This document shows, one piece after another, positions 1 through 10,830 of a stretch of 64,000 nt of DNA. Position 1 is the stretch's first letter. Every line of letters begins with the position of its first letter. This stretch comes from Pyrrhoderma lamaoense (Eukaryota; Basidiomycota; Agaricomycetes; Hymenochaetales; Hymenochaetaceae), in contig NBAZ01000003.1 of the NCBI GenBank assembly GCA_002794735.1, positions 992,001 to 1,056,000 on the forward strand, in the 5' to 3' direction. The notes under the pieces are model-generated. The model saw only the letters and a program-made list of their open reading frames with translations, did no database searches and had not been told where the DNA came from. Made by a program: the position numbers and the translations under genes.

Positions 1-1641
1 GTCATCGAGGCAGGCGAGAACATTACGATTACCTTCGGCGGTAGTGATGTTGCTTCAGTGAGTATAATTTTTTGATCCTGACCTTTGCGGGGATTATTAA
101 CCTTATCCTAACTATTTTAAGTTGAATCTCCCGCTTGCGCCAGCGGATGGCGGAGTCTCGACTGGTAATGTTGCCGACCTTGCACTATCTTTCAAGAATC
201 AGCCCCTTCAGTCAGTGGATAGTGGAGACTTTGATTCGTTTTTCGCTGCGGTCACGGATACTTCATCTGTGGTCTTTGGGTTAAAGGGTACTGCAAATGT
301 TGTTGCGAAAACAAGCATCGGGAATATCCCGATCTCCGGAATCCCCTTTGATGTTACGTCTACTCTCAAAGGTATTGATTCCTTCGGAGGATCCGCCGAG
401 CTAAGCAATGTCACAATCTCCGGAAGTGGCGGAGATGGAGGAAATCAATTTATCAGAGCACCGTTAACCACGACCTTGAATAATCCTTCGAACATCTCCC
501 TTGATACAAATGATATCTCCCTCCCTGTTTACTTCAAAGACGTTAAGGTTTGTTATTTCTGTTTTTCCGAATGTTTCAATAGACTCATTCTATTCTTGTC
601 CTCCTTGAAGATTGGTCGGGCCGCTATCGATGTAAGTTTTTGATAAAATCTGATCAGAGTTTTTATATCAATGTATCCCATTTGTACCAGACCTTTGATC
701 TTGTTCCAGGAGATAATAGCATCGATACGGAATTCCGTTATGAACCTGACAATGCCAATGATACTACGGCCCAAGAGTTCATCTCGGAATTTTTAACAAC
801 CGGAAATACACTTGACCTCACGATCCAAGGTGATTCTTCAAGCTCTCCTTATGCCTCATTGCAGCAAGGTCTTGAAGGCGTCAAGATATCAACGAGTTTA
901 ACGGGCATCAATTTCAACAAATTGATCACCCACATCAACGTGTTTATCACACTAGACACGCTTTTGACGTATGTGATCATTTAAATTGTTCACTATAAGG
1001 ATACTTGTACTAATAAAGTTGCATCACATGTGTATAGGAACCTGGTTTCTATAAATTTTGATATTGAGAATCCCTTAGATGCCGATCTTGATATCAAATT
1101 TGTTCAAGCAGATGGTTCGGTTAATGGGGACATCTATGCTCACTTCGACCAGTCGTTTGACAACTTTGTTGTTCCTGCACATGGCACTGCAAATAGTGGA
1201 ACGTTCGGTAACGTTCTTTTGACGAAAGGAGCACTTGCTTCTCTTGGAATAATACCATTGGGCGAACTGGATGTAGCAGCTGCACAGTCTGTCCAGGTTG
1301 GTGTAGGTGGATATGAACTACCTTGGCTTCAAATCCAGCAGGATAGTATTCCCACGACATATGGATTATCCCTTTCTTTGTCGGATATGGAAGCTGCGGC
1401 CAGTAGTATTAGTGCATCAAAAGCCGGCACGACCTCTGTTCCTTCGGAATCTCTGGGGTTGGCTGGTCTCACTAGCAGTCTCTCACTTACAGATATTCTT
1501 TCTTCAGTTTTATCTGCCCCTCCCTCAAGTTCTGCAGCGATGACTGACGACTCTACTGATAATTCACCAACAACAATAACCTCCGAAATTCAAATACCCG
1601 GTTCCTTCACTTCAGCATTATCGTCGGAGACATTGCTTTGA
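1..1641 (+). CDS. DUF3712-domain protein, 3' part (5' end outside window)
   Basis: The 5' end lies outside the window. Exons read about 1-60, 121-548, 610-630, 691-969 and 1037-1641, joined across short GT-AG introns; the stop is TGA at 1639-1641. The protein is rich in beta-prone Ser/Thr/Asn/Gly sequence with patterned stretches such as GNIPISGIPFDV and a repeat of similar blocks, which I associate with DUF3712, a fungal family of large membrane-anchored proteins of unknown role. The last ~70 residues are a Ser/Thr/Pro-rich low-complexity tail. No transmembrane segment is visible in this part; in the family it lies near the N terminus. The family call rests on memory of its composition and motifs, so it is moderately sure; no biochemical function is known. 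Confidence 0.65.
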
Positions 1642-3329
1642 TGGATATTTAGCTCTTCATTGATATATTATAGTCGACCGCCGGTCCATTAACGATGCTG
1701 TTAAAGAAGACAGTTATGTATTTTTACTCTGAACCTTCCTTTATTATACCATGCGTTGCTTATTTCATTTCCGGACTCTGACGATCGTACGCATTTGTAC
1801 CCTTTACGTATTAATTTCTTATATATGTCCTATTATTCGTGTTCTCGGTGTATTGTTGTTGTATGTTTCGGGGCTCTGCTTCCGTAACCTTAATCATTCT
1901 TGATGCTCTGAAATCAGGGTGCTACAAATCCCCGTTGCAGTGTGGTATCATGAAAAACACTGGAAGTTTTTACATTGATTATGAAAAGAAAGCAGAAGGT
2001 CATTCAGGAGAAACAGGCTTGGGCGCAAGGAATCACGAAATTTAATACAAGCTTTGCATACAGGGGGGTTGGTTATACTCCGATTCGTATCAATTTAGCT
2101 TCTAAAGTTGCTACTTGTTCCCCCACGTCCCGCCTGAGAATGAGTCATTTTTATCCATCAGCACGAGTCCTCATGATGATAAGTAGCTACGTACTAGTCT
2201 TGTGGTGCAGCTTAACCCTTGGTGACTACACCGCAGGCATGGCTTTAATGGAGTTTCGTTTGGGTTTTGTCTTACGCACTAAAAGTCAATAGTTTCTCAA
2301 TCGATTAGTAGCTTGATAAGTGGTATTCTAAACGTACACGAGCTCGAGCTCTTCTGCACGGCTCACAAGCAACCGGACGACGAACTACCCCACCAGCGGA
2401 GTACATTGTGAAAGGTGTTTGAGGGGTCTGCCAGTTTCCTTCGCCGCTTGGGAACATGGCTATAAGTGATGATGTTGGTGCTAGATCCAAGTAGCGAGGT
2501 CTATACTAGTCACTAGGCTATAGAAGCTGACGGCCGTAAGAGGGTGATAATGAAATCTTGAGTATAACACACACCATCATTATATACTATATCTTCTCGT
2601 CGGGATTTACCTATTTAGTATGCACCCCTATACAGTGAAGACCGAGGCAGCGGGTTTTTCTCTCAAGTCATAGCATCATATTATGCAACTGCTGTGCTGT
2701 AGAACATATCAAGTACTCTTTTTCTTCTCTGCGATCCTTGAAGCTGGTAGTATGGTGACGTGATTTCAGAGCAGTGGCGTTCAATTGGCCTTTTGAACCG
2801 ATTTCGTATAATCATCTATAGGAGACCTCGGAAAATGACATTTTCAAGATTTGGATTACAAATAATGAGTCCCTTTAAAGCTTTTCATATGAGCTCATCG
2901 GGTCGTGATGAAGGTTCTGCGCTTCCATTCATATCTAAACCTAATAAAAAGTAGACATACTCCGAAAGTGCCGCAGTATTTGAACAAAACATAAATATGC
3001 AAGTGATTTATTTGAAGACCAGAGTCTTGCAAGGATGAATACTGTAGGGACAAAGATCATGATAATCATAGAGACTTGGTCGTCATCACATCACGAAGAG
3101 ATGGGAAAGTTACGCCTTCTCAAGCCATGAGGCAAACTGAGCCACAGATGTATGGAGATCACCAATGCCGCAGACTATGAACACTCTACTTATTATTCAA
3201 AGCATTACAAAAATAAACAGTAAGACTCACATAAAGTACTTTACTAAAAACTATCAGCCTTCTTAAGTTATTTGATTCTGAATAAATTAGTATTTACATT
3301 GACATGTAAGTGTTTCTCCCGATGTAAAT
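1642..3329. other. Intergenic, no gene seen
   Basis: About 1.7 kb between the DUF3712 gene and the 3' end of QRI7. Short open frames occur on both strands but show no conserved motif, no consistent splice structure and no composition unlike non-coding DNA. No tRNA-like fold or repeat was recognised. Confidence 0.6.
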
Positions 3330-4853
3330 TCAGACTCCCACAAGTTCTTCAATGCTCCACTTTGGCCTATGTTCTATAGAATAACTGTCTGATTCTCCGG
3401 CAAGAAACCGGTGCATCGCAGCCCAAGCAATCATCGCGGCATTATCTATATGAGAAAGGTGAAAAGTCAGTTGATCGTAAAGTACTGAAACGAAGAGGTA
3501 CTTTCCAGTGCACAAAACTGGTGGAGGGAAAACTAGCTTTATATCCTCTTCGAAATTTTGTCTAAGGCAGGAACCTAGCCTAAGTAAGATATTAGCAATA
3601 TCTACTAGATCAACTTTCCAGAGGATGCTTACCGCTTCCTGAAAAACTCATTACTAGCCACTCCGCCGCTCACAACGACGTGCTTTACAGGAAAGCCAGT
3701 GTAAAACTGGGATTCCTTTCCATATACATCGGCTAGAATTTCTTCCCGGTGTTGATTACACCATTCCAAGGCAAGTAAGGTCTTCTCCTCTAACTGGGAA
3801 ATTAATGAAGTTTGGAAAGCTCGAGCAATAGCAAGTCGATGACGATCCGGAAGTAATTTTTTTGTTCCTTCTGAGTTTAGATCTTCTATTCCGTGTTCAA
3901 GAATATACCTGTCTACGGCAGAATGAAGCCCCGAAAAAGAAAATGACAATTGATTGCGCAAGGGAATAGTGAGAGGCTGCACGTGAGGTAGATCGGTGTC
4001 GTTGACTCCCGGTAATCCATCACGGCTGAAAGCTTCAAGTGCAGCACCAGGGGCTCTGCCCTTCCATTCAAGACGCAGATCCCTTGCAACCTTGTCAATA
4101 GCACGTCCCGCTGCTTCGTCTCTAGTATTAGCCAAAATACGAAAGCGTGTATTCGAAAGAGCAAGAAGAAGAAGTGTATGTCCACCGGAGATGAGTAATG
4201 TTAAAAAAGGGAACTGTGGGACCTCAGATTCACTCGAAGCAGTAAGAGTGGATGTCAGAGCATGTGCTTGCTAGGAGGAAAAGTATTATGAAGATGCTTA
4301 TGACCATGAAACGCAAACACCCACGTACCATATGATGTACACCGATTATAGGTAACTTCAATGCAGATGCAAGAGTTTTTGCAGCATTTGAACATACACT
4401 AAGACAACCGGACATCCCTGGACCCCTAGTGAACGCAATTCCATTAATTTGAGATGTATTCATATTTGCCTCATCCAGAGCTCGTCTAACCGCTATAGGC
4501 TAAAACAATGATAAAATATTATGATTATCGTGACTATGTACCATACTTACCATGTTCTTCTGATGCTCCCTTATGGCTGTATAGGGCTCAATTCCACCAA
4601 AAGCTTCATGCCTAAGGATGTTTATGAGCCCCGGTGGTGTTATTCTATGCAATAAAAGAACATACTGGTCAAGTTGTTTCAATACTATATTCGACAAAAT
4701 TCGCCGTTCAGATGTTACGACCGCAGCACACGTATCATCTGCGGAAGATTCTAAGGCAAGCACAGTGAATGGACGCCCATAGTTGACTCTCGGACAATTA
4801 CTAGCCCAGCGTGCAAACCGGAGTCGTCGAGGAAGATAGAAGCTATGCCACAT
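3330..4853 (-). CDS. QRI7: Mitochondrial tRNA N6-adenosine threonylcarbamoyltransferase (Qri7/OSGEPL1)
   Basis: Transfers the threonylcarbamoyl group to A37 of ANN-decoding tRNAs; the Qri7 branch of the Kae1/TsaD family acts in mitochondria. Read on the minus strand, the first Met (4853) opens a basic, Arg-rich leader (MWHSFYLPRRLRFARWAS) that fits a mitochondrial presequence, followed by the ASKHA-type start LALESSADDTCAAVV. The metal-binding HxxxH appears in GVHHMQAHAL, the glycine loop in LLISGGHTLL, then the DEAAGRAIDKVARDL helix and the C-terminal VVSGGVASNEFF. Six or so short introns are needed. The intron just before the conserved DNAAMIAWA motif (3446-3505) has branch site and acceptor but a GA donor (see findings). 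Length of roughly 400 aa suits the family. The gene lies about 200 bp downstream of the minus-strand gene at 5051-6148. Confidence 0.9.
3446..3505 (-). other. Intron of QRI7 with non-canonical GA donor
   Basis: Sixty nucleotides with a CTGAC branch site, pyrimidine tract and ATAG acceptor, but starting GAAAGT where GTAAGT is expected. Removal gives the family-standard CTDNAAM; retention keeps the frame open and adds 20 codons. Confidence 0.7.
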
Positions 4854-5050
4854 CGACGAATGGCACAACTGCAAACAATCAATCAAGTGACAATTATATA
4901 ATATACACGCTCCGAGTAATTACATGCAGATGCGGATCCATAATACAAGCTATTTTTACACATTATTGCACTTTCGCGTTTGCGGTTTCAATTCGTTGCT
5001 GTATCAACTATAAGAAATGTGGTAGAGACTTTCAAGGTCCTATATGTTCT

Positions 5051-6148
5051 CTAAGACTGGTTTCCATACTTCGTGTCCATAAGTAGTAGTTGGTTCTTCA
5101 ATTTTGACAGAGACGTTGAATATCCCTCCTTAGCTTCTTCGAGTTCTTCTTTGAGAAGCTCAAATTTTGTAGGCAGAAGAGGAGCTTGGGGTTTTATTTT
5201 ATCTATTTTCGAGCTGTGTCGGATAGTGACATACCGCATAACGGCTGATTGGTTGTTTGAGTCATTCACTTCAATATTCTTTTCTGGACTTCCCCTATCC
5301 ACATTCTTTGGACATGATCTTAGGGGTACAGATGTTTTTGAAGAGTTTTCTGAATTAAAGGCGTTCGATATCGGCGTATGACTTATCCACGGAGATGAAC
5401 TCCTGAGCTTCGAGGAAAAGGACCTTTTTAAGTACAAAGGCGTGGTGTATGATGGGTTCGGGGAAGAGCTTGAGAGGCTGAACCGCTTAAATTTACCTTG
5501 TCTAGGGGTCCTATTCTCAAGAGAAAGGGTTGGACTAAGAGAGCGAAGACGACCTGGCATGAGTTCCATACTTGATGTATCAGAATCAGTCTTTAGTAGA
5601 TCGTGAAGTCTCTCAAAGTGGAGCCGATCTGTATGGACATTGTTGTACTTCTTACGGATATCTAGGGTGGGAGTCAGAGATATTGTCGAGGGGTTGTGTT
5701 GTGTAGACGACACAGGTGGTACTGTATTTTCCTTATTTGAGCCTCGTCTTTGAGGAGTGATAAATCGATCAGAAACGCTCTGTTCACAGTACATCCTCAA
5801 GACCCCTTTATATTGATCCTGGGTGGATACGGGCAAATTCGCCAAGAGTTCGATGGTAACAGGTTTGCCACCAAGAATGATACTGTTATTTCGAGTTGTC
5901 ATGCTATTCGCAGCAATCTCTGTTCTGAACCACACAAGAAAAATATGATTCCCGGCTTCGTCGTTTTTTGCAAATGTAAGTTGATTATCACTATAAATCT
6001 CATAGTAAAATTCTAAACACTGGCAATACGTGGCTCGAGGTTGCTCATGTACTCACACAATGCCACACTCCTGACAAAGCCCTAAAACTTGAGCTTCATC
6101 TGCCCTAGAGACTATTCTCACTGCTTTCTTGAAGTCCCTTAAAGCCAT
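5051..6148 (-). CDS. Unknown protein with C-terminal coiled coil
   Basis: I do not recognise this protein. The model joins a short first exon starting at MALRDFKKAVRIVSRADE (6148) to a long second exon through a 132-nt intron (about 5925-6056) with a GTGAGT donor and TTCAG acceptor that keeps the frame. The product is about 320 aa: an N-terminal ~60-residue block without low complexity, a middle of Ser/Pro/Thr-rich and basic disordered sequence with several S/T-P sites (possible phosphorylation), and a C-terminal heptad-like helix (FELLKEELEEAKEGYSTSL). Stop at 5051-5053. A single-exon alternative would start at 5902. No catalytic motif, signal peptide or membrane segment is visible. Confidence 0.55.
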
Positions 6149-7255
6149 TACTTCCAGATAAAGAGTGTGGAGCACGAGAAAAGAGGATATCAACTTGGAG
6201 AGCGAATGAAAAACATGTAAGGACATATATAGATTGTTGATATTTAACTTGCGAACCAATTCATAACTCCGACAATTAATAATTATACATAAATTTATGA
6301 TAAAACCGAATTACATTCGAAATTTGAACAAAGCCCACTTGCTATGTTTTGGTAATAAGTACATGTACATAAATCTTGTTATATCCGCGTTACTTTTATC
6401 ATCCATCAAGGTATATATGATCCCATTGTGAAACTTACAATCTGGTGACTATCTAATTAAAAGGCGCGCGAGGTATATGAGATATAGAGCTTAAGCCAGC
6501 CAAATTTTATTGATGAAGATTGTCTTCGATTCGTCATAATGAAAGGTGGAACCTTCATGAGCCTAATAACGTGTGCATCTGTAGCAGAGTCTCGCGAATG
6601 CGGAGTATCAGTTGATATATTGGAGACCTACCTTGCGAAGGCGTATATATACGATTACAATCCTTATAGACACAATATGGTATACCAGGACAAAGGTACG
6701 TTACCCAGAAAGAGCTAGTATACTGATATAACAAACTCAAGGATGATGTCGCCCTAAATACTGAGATCGTCTTCTTCAAGGTCCTTGACGGTCTATAAGC
6801 AGTATTGTCGAGAAAGAAGGAATCGTTTTGCTTACTGTGGCTTGCAACTAAGTACCAAATTTACGTAACATGTGTTGCATTCATATACATATGACATGAT
6901 ATGTTATTGGAATAAATTTAGCCAGACTTTACCATCACGCTACTAGACGTTCTCATACAAACAAGTTTATTTCCCTTTGATCAGGGTTGTTATTGGTTCT
7001 TTCAAAGCGGGAAATGTCAAGTAAGGAACACACGGGAACGATATCTCACTTTTATAGGTTTGCAAGGTCATGATTTTTTTACCTAGTGGAAACGAAAAAC
7101 AATATTTTTTTGGAGTTGGCTAAGCAAGTAGAGTGAAATCAGCAGCATACTTTAGAGAAGTTGCGCTCACTGAATTTGAAAGGAATCAATTTTAATTACA
7201 ATAAAAGCAACAATACTTTTACAAAATCACAAAAAAAAGAGAACTGTTAGCCCTT
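6149..7255. other. Intergenic, no gene seen
   Basis: AT-rich stretch of about 1.1 kb upstream of the unknown gene and downstream of SMD3. A 74-codon minus-strand open frame near 6555-6779 lacks motifs and splice partners and was not accepted. Confidence 0.55.
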
Positions 7256-7831
7256 TTACCGACGGATACCACGAGCAGCGGGTTGTCCACGACCACGGCG
7301 GGCTATGAAGGATAAAGATGTTAGACTCAGTTACATACACTCACGATAAAATCTATCCGATCTGACTTACCGTTGGCACGCATAATCGTTGCTCGCCCAC
7401 GGGCTGTACCGATACCCTCCCCTTCATCGCGTTGGGACCAACGCGTTTGAACCTGATGGAGAGAAGATAAGTAATCCATGATGTGATTACGGATGTAAAC
7501 TAACATTGGTGCATTTTGTAACATGTCTGGAACGATGAAAAAGCGGATCATGCTTCCTCGAATGTAAACCTGGTCTAATTGTGATACTCTCCCATCTCTA
7601 CCAGTGACCGTAATCTGAGTCAAGGAGATGTTTAGCGAATCCTCGGCTATCCACAAGGACCGCATATAATGTCAGTTAATCTCGAAAATATGTATTCTTT
7701 CAGAGTCAGAACAATGTACCTTCCTCGAGTTTTCCTCTATATAGCTGTCCAGTCTTGAGTTCGACGGTAATTATGTGACCGAGAGACTCATGTAAGAGTT
7801 TAACTGGGACGCCGAGGCTAGATTTTGCCAT
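7256..7831 (-). CDS. SMD3: Small nuclear ribonucleoprotein Sm D3
   Basis: Core Sm protein of spliceosomal U1, U2, U4 and U5 snRNPs; it forms part of the seven-membered ring around the snRNA Sm site in the nucleus. Three exons (7831-7720, 7646-7371, 7302-7256) with GTACAT and GTAAGT donors give 144 aa. Sm1 motif: [20 protein letters not shown]; Sm2 motif: [19 protein letters not shown] followed by NAPM, the D3 signature. The last exon encodes an Arg/Gly tail ([14 protein letters not shown]), the usual site of arginine dimethylation. Intron 1 splits the codon in KLEEAED exactly where the family is conserved, which confirms the splice. It is divergently arranged with the INO80-subunit gene, 304 bp apart. 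Length matches orthologues (about 120-145 aa). Confidence 0.97.
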
Positions 7832-8135
7832 TGTATTCTGATTTTTGGTGATGAGGAGGACGAGCCCAGGAGAATCTACGAAAGATGGTGAGTGGAAATG
7901 AGACGCGTGCCTAGCACAGTGAGTTGTGTATCGACGGCGGGTAACACGTGGGAAGTGAAGTGACAACTAAACTTGGATGTCAAACATTAATGGAATCAAT
8001 TGCCAATAATCGAAGTCTGGAAGAAGCGGTTCATATGTATTCAGAGTAAGTAAGCATCAGTTCCGACTGATCTCTCTCTTTCTACCAGGAAGCGAGTCGT
8101 TGACAACGGCCCTCTCATCCTCTGTTCTTTCACTT
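7832..8135. promoter_or_regulatory. Shared divergent promoter region SMD3 / IES2-like
   Basis: The 304 bp between two divergent start codons must hold both promoters. A pyrimidine-rich stretch (ctctctctttctacc near 8072-8088) precedes the plus-strand gene; no clear TATA box is seen. Confidence 0.5.
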
Positions 8136-8180
8136 ATGCCGCCCCGTAGACGCTCAGCTGCTTACAAAAACAACAGAAAC

Positions 8181-8212
<32 letters not shown>

Positions 8213-9538
8213 CGACGACGATGCAGGCGAATATGACGCTAAATCCTCGTCCTACTCTAGATCTAATAATAGTGTAGCCTCAACGAGCTATCGTACACGA
8301 CGAGCTCCCATGCCAAGATCTTTAAGACCTGAACGAGGCCCTGCAATGGCGACCATAGGTTCAGATGGAAGTGGCGAAGGTAAGCACTTGCTTTATGGAG
8401 TTATATCATAATCAATAACAGTATATCCGAATTTTCATATTTTTTACGTAGATATGGAAGTATCTGAAGATGACGTTCAAGTTGATGACGCTGTCTCTTC
8501 TGACAATGGTGGAGGTAGGAATGAAGAAGGGGCCAGTTTCGGCGAAGAATCAGAGCCCGAGGATGTACAAGAAGACGAAATAGATATAGAAGAGGATGAA
8601 GCCATCGTTGAGGACGACGATGAAGAACAAGAAGACCAAGTGAGTCTCCTGCATGCTGTACACGTTTGTTCTCCGCCAATATATATATAAAGCTTTCTTC
8701 TTCCCCATCTCATACGCCCCGACAAAGCCAACACGAACAAAGGGCTCACCCAATAAACCCCAGCTGAAGATAAAACTCAAGTTCAGCAAGACAGCGTCCA
8801 CTGCTACCCCCACACCTAGCGACGAGATGCCCATACGAGCCGGCCGAAAGGGTCACCCCAGACGTAAGAGTGTTATTATGTGGAATAATCTATATCCTGT
8901 GCTCATCTCAGACGTAGATATTGAATCTGAGGACAGCGATGATTCTGACTCATCTTCTCATTCCAACCCGTATGTACCCACTCGCATGACACAGCGCCAG
9001 GCGGCGCTTGCAGGAATCGCAGAACAAGCTGAACATGTTGTTCTTGGTCAGTAATTCTCTATAATATACACCACATTGCTCACTTAACTCCCTCAGAGGA
9101 GACTGTCTCAAAGAAAAAGAAGTATCTTAACGAAACGGAGGCAGCGTTGCGTAGAGAAGAGACTGCGAGAAAGCGCAAGAATCTAACAGAGAAGAAACTT
9201 GAAGATGAGAAGGTAAGAATATGTTAGAGATCCTTGAGCCGACAAGAAAAAATATTAATGATATTGCCCTATAGACAGAAACAATAAATCGTCTACTTAA
9301 GAAACAAAGTAGACCCCGAGGCAAAAAGGTCTCATCTGCGCCTGTTGAAGCGGATGAAGAAGGAGAGCAGGATGCAGATGAAACGCCTGCTTCGGTTCCT
9401 CCTCCTGTCATTCCGACGCTCTTTCGTTGGATCTCTTCAACTAGCAATGATTCGCTGTCATTGACTTTTTCTGTACCCCCCTCTCTCCTTCCGGAAACAT
9501 CTGAACAAAGGTTTGAGGAGTACAAGCTCCACCTGTAA
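8136..9538 (+). CDS. IES2: INO80 chromatin-remodelling complex subunit, Ies2/INO80B (PAPA-1) type
   Basis: Ies2/INO80B stimulates the ATPase of the INO80 nucleosome remodeller in the nucleus. The start at 8136 gives MPPRRRSAAYKNN; an in-frame non-ATG extension upstream was not used. Order of parts: basic N terminus with an Asn run from an AAT microsatellite; a long acidic block (exon 2, about 8451-8640); KPQLKIKLKFSK; a Ser/Asp stretch ending in YVPTRMTQRQAAL; the PAPA-1 region TEAALRREETARKRKNLTEKK plus INRLLKKQ; and the tail ending RWISSTSNDSLSLTF. Exons about 8136-8380, 8451-8640, ~8735-8863, 8912-9046, 9097-9213 and 9275-9538. All junctions keep frame; the third exon's 5' edge is the least certain. 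Confidence 0.85.
8181..8209 (+). repeat. AAT trinucleotide microsatellite
   Basis: Roughly ten AAT units inside exon 1 of the IES2-like gene, encoding a poly-asparagine run. Being trinucleotide it can change length without changing frame. Confidence 0.95.
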
Positions 9539-10830
9539 CCAAGCCACCTCCCGTATGCTCTGTTCTTGGCTGCTCGCTACCCAGGAAGTATAAGTTAGTT
9601 AAGGACCCCAGTCGGGGTGGATGTGGAATGGAACACCTAAAGGCCCTTCAAGTCAATTAACATCATTCCCCGTATTCAATCTCTCTTGTGCGTTTGTGCT
9701 TTGTTAGTTATTGTCCGTCGTCTGCGTTGTTTTGTATTTTGTACTCTAATCTCGATTGACCTTCTTTTACTTTGATCCCTGTTTTAAGTAGCACATTGTG
9801 TCTCAAGATTAACAATGAAAACGGAGTCAAGTGGACACTCATCCATGCGAAAATCCTGGAAACTGAATGATCTAAAAACAGATTTTACCAGCCTCGGTTT
9901 AGGCACGCGAAAAATAGTTTATCAAAAGAAATAAGGAACATAACCCTACTACGATATTTTACAGGCAGAGTATCGAAAGTACCCACACTCCTGCCCACGG
10001 GATTTAAAGAAACTATACCCGGTCTGTTTTACCCCATCCAGCGTCAGTGAACCGACGCGTTGAGGAAGTTCCTTCTACACACACCCCTTACATTGGGGGC
10101 CCTTACATAGATGTACTCAAGTTTTACCTCCCGTGCCCTATCTGATGAGTATGTATAACCTGGCTCGAAGATTGTTGCGCTGGTAGGGAAAGCTCAAACC
10201 CTCTCTCCTCTTTATAGACGCGCGTCCCTTTGTATGAGTTTCTCAATCTATATGTGTTCATCTGACACTTACCTGTGAGATAAGAAGGAACGTGGGCTAT
10301 CAGTTATATGAGAAGAAATTATGTTAGGGTGAAGCTGAGAGTGAAGCAGGTGGGATTATGGGTGGAAGGAGGGAAAGAGATCTGGGAAGCCATTTCTGGA
10401 GGCATATGGTACCATATAAATCCAAGCTATTTGGGATTATATCTCTCTTCCTTTGGACTTTTATTGGTCGGTAAGCCTAGCTAAGCTTTTGCTTCTTAAT
10501 TTAAGATAAAAATTCTATTTCCATCGATGTTAGATAGTCGGAGTATATAAGGTAGTAAACCTAGTATCATATATAAGGTATATACTGGCAGGGATTTTGA
10601 TCTCTTCCTGATACTTACAAGATAGTAATGTATCATTGTATGCCATCTGAAATATCAAAATCGATATCATATGATATGATTGTATTTATGAATTGCATCA
10701 TATATTACGTAATTAGACTTTAAGTAGGTTACTATTTCATCTCCATTCTTATTTGCATTATTTTGTATGCCAAAGTTCTAAGCTCATGCCGCATTAAAAG
10801 TGTCTTGTAGTCATTTCATAATTTAACTCG
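9539..10830. other. Intergenic, no gene seen
   Basis: About 1.3 kb: 3' flank of the IES2-like gene, then the COG2 upstream region with AT-rich, palindrome-like blocks around 10540-10720 (several ATATGATAT-type motifs). No open frame with motifs or splice signals was found. Confidence 0.55.

Noticed and set aside
6555..6779. 74-codon minus-strand open frame
   Set aside because: No conserved motif, no matching splice sites, no neighbour exon in phase.
8653..8735. Upstream extension MLYTFVLRQYIYKAFF as part of the IES2-like protein
   Set aside because: It reads through the intron after the GTGAGT donor at 8641; the conserved part begins only at KPQLKIKLKF.
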